The notes under the pieces are model-generated. The model was not told the origin of the DNA. It worked only from the letters and a program-made list of their open reading frames with translations, and did no database searches. Below, piece after piece: positions 4,629 to 5,745 of a DNA stretch of 5,745 nt (position 1 is its first letter; the number at the start of each line of letters is the position of its first letter). A program made the translations under genes and the position numbers. Source of the DNA: Patescibacteria group bacterium (GTDB lineage: Bacteria > Patescibacteria > Microgenomatia > Daviesbacterales > UBA10151); the NCBI GenBank assembly GCA_023487645.1, contig JAMDBX010000060.1:1-5745 (forward strand), given 5' to 3'.

Positions 4629-4629
4629 A
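4616..4629. promoter_or_regulatory. Perfect 14-bp palindrome over the start codon
   Basis: TATGCGCGCGCATA reads the same on both strands and covers the ATG and probable transcription start of the small membrane protein gene. It could be an operator half-site pair or a chance alternating CG tract. Confidence 0.4.
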
Positions 4630-4634
4630 TATTA

Positions 4635-4663
4635 ATGATCCGGTAATTCCTAATTGCTGTCAA
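4635..4663 (-). promoter_or_regulatory. Promoter of the small membrane protein gene
   Basis: On the minus strand, TTGACA (4663-4658) is a perfect -35 box. After a 17-bp spacer, GATCAT (4640-4635) matches the -10 consensus at 4 of 6 positions, including A2 and T6. The start would fall near 4628, the first base of the ATG. Confidence 0.6.
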
Positions 4664-4669
4664 GTGAGG

Positions 4670-4675
4670 TAGAAT
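4670..4675 (+). promoter_or_regulatory. -10 box of tRNA-Arg(CCG) and the downstream genes
   Basis: TAGAAT, a 5/6 match, ends 9 bp before the mature tRNA 5' end. No -35 box at normal spacing is seen. It lies back to back with the minus-strand promoter of the small membrane protein gene. It is the only promoter candidate I see for the deaminase and Nudix genes. Confidence 0.5.
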
Positions 4676-4684
4676 TAACACCAA

Positions 4685-4756
4685 GCCCTCGTAGGCTAAT
4701 GGATAGACCACGAGATTCCGGATCTTGATATGTGGGTTCGATTCCCGCCGAGGGTG
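4685..4756 (+). tRNA. tRNA-Arg(CCG), slightly irregular
   Basis: The 72-nt gene has anticodon stem CGAGA/TCTTG, loop TTCCGGA with anticodon CCG at 4718-4720, and T-arm GTGGG-TTCGATT-CCCGC. It reads CGG. Several features are weaker than in the other tRNAs: the first acceptor pair is G-T (4685 with 4755), the D-stem GGCT/GACC contains a C-A mismatch and a wobble, the anticodon stem has one G-T pair, and the variable loop has 4 nt. The overall fold is intact and I believe it functional, but early decay cannot be excluded. CCA is not encoded. The next ATG is 6 nt downstream. Confidence 0.88.
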
Positions 4757-4762
4757 CTAGTA

Positions 4763-5251
4763 ATGAGAAGTTTAGAAATTGGAGAAGTAAATAAAATTCA
4801 GTTTATTATTGATGCCGCAACAGAAGAGGCCAAACGTTCTCCTTGTGCTAAATCAAAACGCGGGGCAATAGTTTTTAAAGATGGACAAATATTAGGGAGG
4901 GATCATAACCACCCAAATATTCCCCATACTTGTGTCCCTGATGTATGCATGAGTTATTGTTCTGTTTATACTACCCATGCAGAACGTGGAGCTTGCCAGG
5001 ATGCAATTTTTAAGGGCAATAATCTTGATGGGGCTTCAATATTACATATGAAAGTAAAAAAAGGTTTGGTCATGCCAGTGGAACAAGCCCAGTGTTTGGA
5101 TTGCAGCAGTTATTTGATGAAATTAAGATCAAGTGGAATTTATATTATAGAATTGATTTTAATGCATGTAGGTGAGGATAATCGGATTATATTTAAAGGT
5201 CATACTATTGATGAGTTTTTTCAAAACAGCATCTCTAGTTTGGAACTATGA
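4763..5251 (+). CDS. Cytidine/deoxycytidylate deaminase-family protein
   Basis: This is a 162-residue zinc-dependent deaminase of the cytidine/dCMP deaminase fold. SKRGAIVFKDGQILGRDHN (31-49) gives the first strands. HAERGACQDAI (72-82) holds the zinc ligand His72 and the proton shuttle Glu74. QCLDC (110-114) gives the zinc-binding Cys111 and Cys114; the usual Pro before the first Cys is Gln. Between them lies HTCVPDVCMSYC (55-66), a Cys/His cluster like the extra zinc site of dCMP deaminases. I chose ATG 4763 because the in-frame ATG at 4730 lies inside the tRNA. There is no Shine-Dalgarno site and no promoter of its own, so the mRNA probably arises from the tRNA-Arg transcript. The stop overlaps the Nudix start as ATGA. 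The substrate is uncertain; a nucleotide-salvage role is the plain reading. Confidence 0.85.
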   Translation: MRSLEIGEVNKIQFIIDAATEEAKRSPCAKSKRGAIVFKDGQILGRDHNHPNIPHTCVPDVCMSYCSVYTTHAERGACQDAIFKGNNLDGASILHMKVKKGLVMPVEQAQCLDCSSYLMKLRSSGIYIIELILMHVGEDNRIIFKGHTIDEFFQNSISSLEL

Positions 5252-5658
5252 AAAGAGAATTTTCTGCTGGGGGAATAGTTTTTAACAGTCAAGGCCAGGT
5301 TTTGCTGACCCAAAATTCAGCCAATAAATATTGGGGTTTTCCCAAAGGTTGGGTTGATAAAGGGGAAAGCACCAAAGAGGCGGCTTTAAGGGAGGTTAAA
5401 GAAGAGGGAGGAGTGGAGGCTGAAATTGTTGATAAAATTGCTGATTCAAGGTATGTTTTTACCTCCAAAGAGAGTGGGGAAAAAGTTTTTAAGGTAGTAA
5501 CTTTTTATTTGATGAAATACCTTTCTGGTGATCCCCAAAACCATGATTGGGAAGTGGAGGAAGCCGGTTGGTTTGAACCTGAGGAGGCTTTTAAAAAGCT
5601 CAGTTTTTCACAAGACAAATCCCATCTCAAAAAAGCTTTGGAAATGTATAAAAGTTAA
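5248..5658 (+). CDS. Nudix hydrolase
   Basis: The 136-residue protein carries a complete Nudix box GX5EX7REUXEEXGU at residues 34-56: Gly34, Glu40, Arg48-Glu49, Glu52-Glu53, Gly55 and Val56. This is the metal-binding site for hydrolysis of nucleoside diphosphates linked to another moiety. The lead-in SAGGIVF and YWGFPKGWVDKGES, and the later HDWEVEEAGWFEPEEA, resemble diadenosine polyphosphate hydrolases (MutT/Ap4A-Ap6A type) more than ADP-ribose pyrophosphatases. That substrate guess is only by eye. The length is typical of a single-domain Nudix protein. The start overlaps the deaminase stop by 4 bp with no Shine-Dalgarno site, so translation is probably coupled. Together the two genes suggest nucleotide-pool cleaning. 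Confidence 0.93.
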   Translation: MKREFSAGGIVFNSQGQVLLTQNSANKYWGFPKGWVDKGESTKEAALREVKEEGGVEAEIVDKIADSRYVFTSKESGEKVFKVVTFYLMKYLSGDPQNHDWEVEEAGWFEPEEAFKKLSFSQDKSHLKKALEMYKS

Positions 5659-5745
5659 AGAAAATGTTTGTTTGAAAAAGCTCTTCCTGAACCAGATTTT
5701 AAATATTTTTCAAAATTAAATGCTTTGTATTTATCTGTAAAAGCA
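5655..5745 (-). CDS. Possible C-terminal end of a minus-strand gene
   Basis: A minus-strand frame is open from the window edge to TAA at 5657-5655. It gives about 29 residues beginning FTDKYKAFNFEKYLKSGSG and ending RAFSNKHFL, which look protein-like. The stop would overlap the Nudix stop within the shared TTAA, a tight convergent arrangement. Other frames on this strand close within about 15 codons. The piece is too short to recognise, and open reading over 87 nt is weak evidence. Confidence 0.35.
   Translation of the reverse strand, partial: AFTDKYKAFNFEKYLKSGSGRAFSNKHFL

Noticed and set aside
4730..4762. Upstream in-frame ATG for the deaminase (MWVRFPPRVLV)
   Set aside because: It lies within the T-arm half of tRNA-Arg(CCG); ATG 4763 just after the tRNA fits the family's length.
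5528..5719. Plus-strand ORF of 63 residues
   Set aside because: It is a shifted frame inside the Nudix gene, which has a complete catalytic motif in the other frame.

Overview
The window looks like a piece of a Patescibacteria/CPR genome, probably from the Microgenomates side. This rests on recognition, not on a search. The signs are a small AT-rich gene-dense layout, four tRNA genes with no encoded CCA end, a DUF5652-like membrane protein, two small membrane proteins of a kind I associate with these genomes, start/stop overlaps of the ATGA type, and several genes whose best -10 box lies so close to the ATG that the mRNA would be leaderless.

Left part (1-1178). The window opens with the last 18 codons of a plus-strand gene, possibly nucleotidyltransferase-like, and its terminator hairpin. 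A doubtful 107-residue minus-strand ORF follows. Next comes a gene-poor stretch holding a row of three tiny hairpins and an open frame without a start codon that looks like a decayed gene end. It runs into a minus-strand tRNA-Ser(GCT). Just upstream of that tRNA lies the most unusual structure in the window. The first 14 bp of the tRNA occur twice, 112 bp apart, on either side of a 98-bp hairpin-rich segment, and the best tRNA promoter lies beyond the outer copy. This looks like a small insertion in the tRNA 5' end that duplicated its target and left the tRNA intact behind a long folded leader.

Middle (1179-3543). Four tightly coupled plus-strand genes form one operon: an RHG-type histidine phosphatase, an unrecognised 353-residue soluble protein, a stand-alone phosphohistidine swivelling domain of the PEP-utilising enzyme family, and a DUF5652-like membrane protein. 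The spacings are 0, -4 and -4 bp. Two phosphohistidine modules in one operon, with no ATP-grasp or TIM-barrel partner in view, suggest an undescribed phosphotransfer unit.

Right part (3565-5745). A two-helix membrane protein precedes a tandem tRNA-Arg(GCG)/tRNA-Ser(CGA) pair. A small minus-strand membrane protein follows, convergent to the tRNAs. A divergent promoter region then serves that gene on one side and a tRNA-Arg(CCG) on the other. The tRNA-Arg(CCG) is followed after 6 nt by a cytidine/dCMP-deaminase-like gene overlapping a Nudix hydrolase gene. These two probably share the tRNA transcript and may act in nucleotide-pool turnover. A possible minus-strand gene end enters from the right edge.
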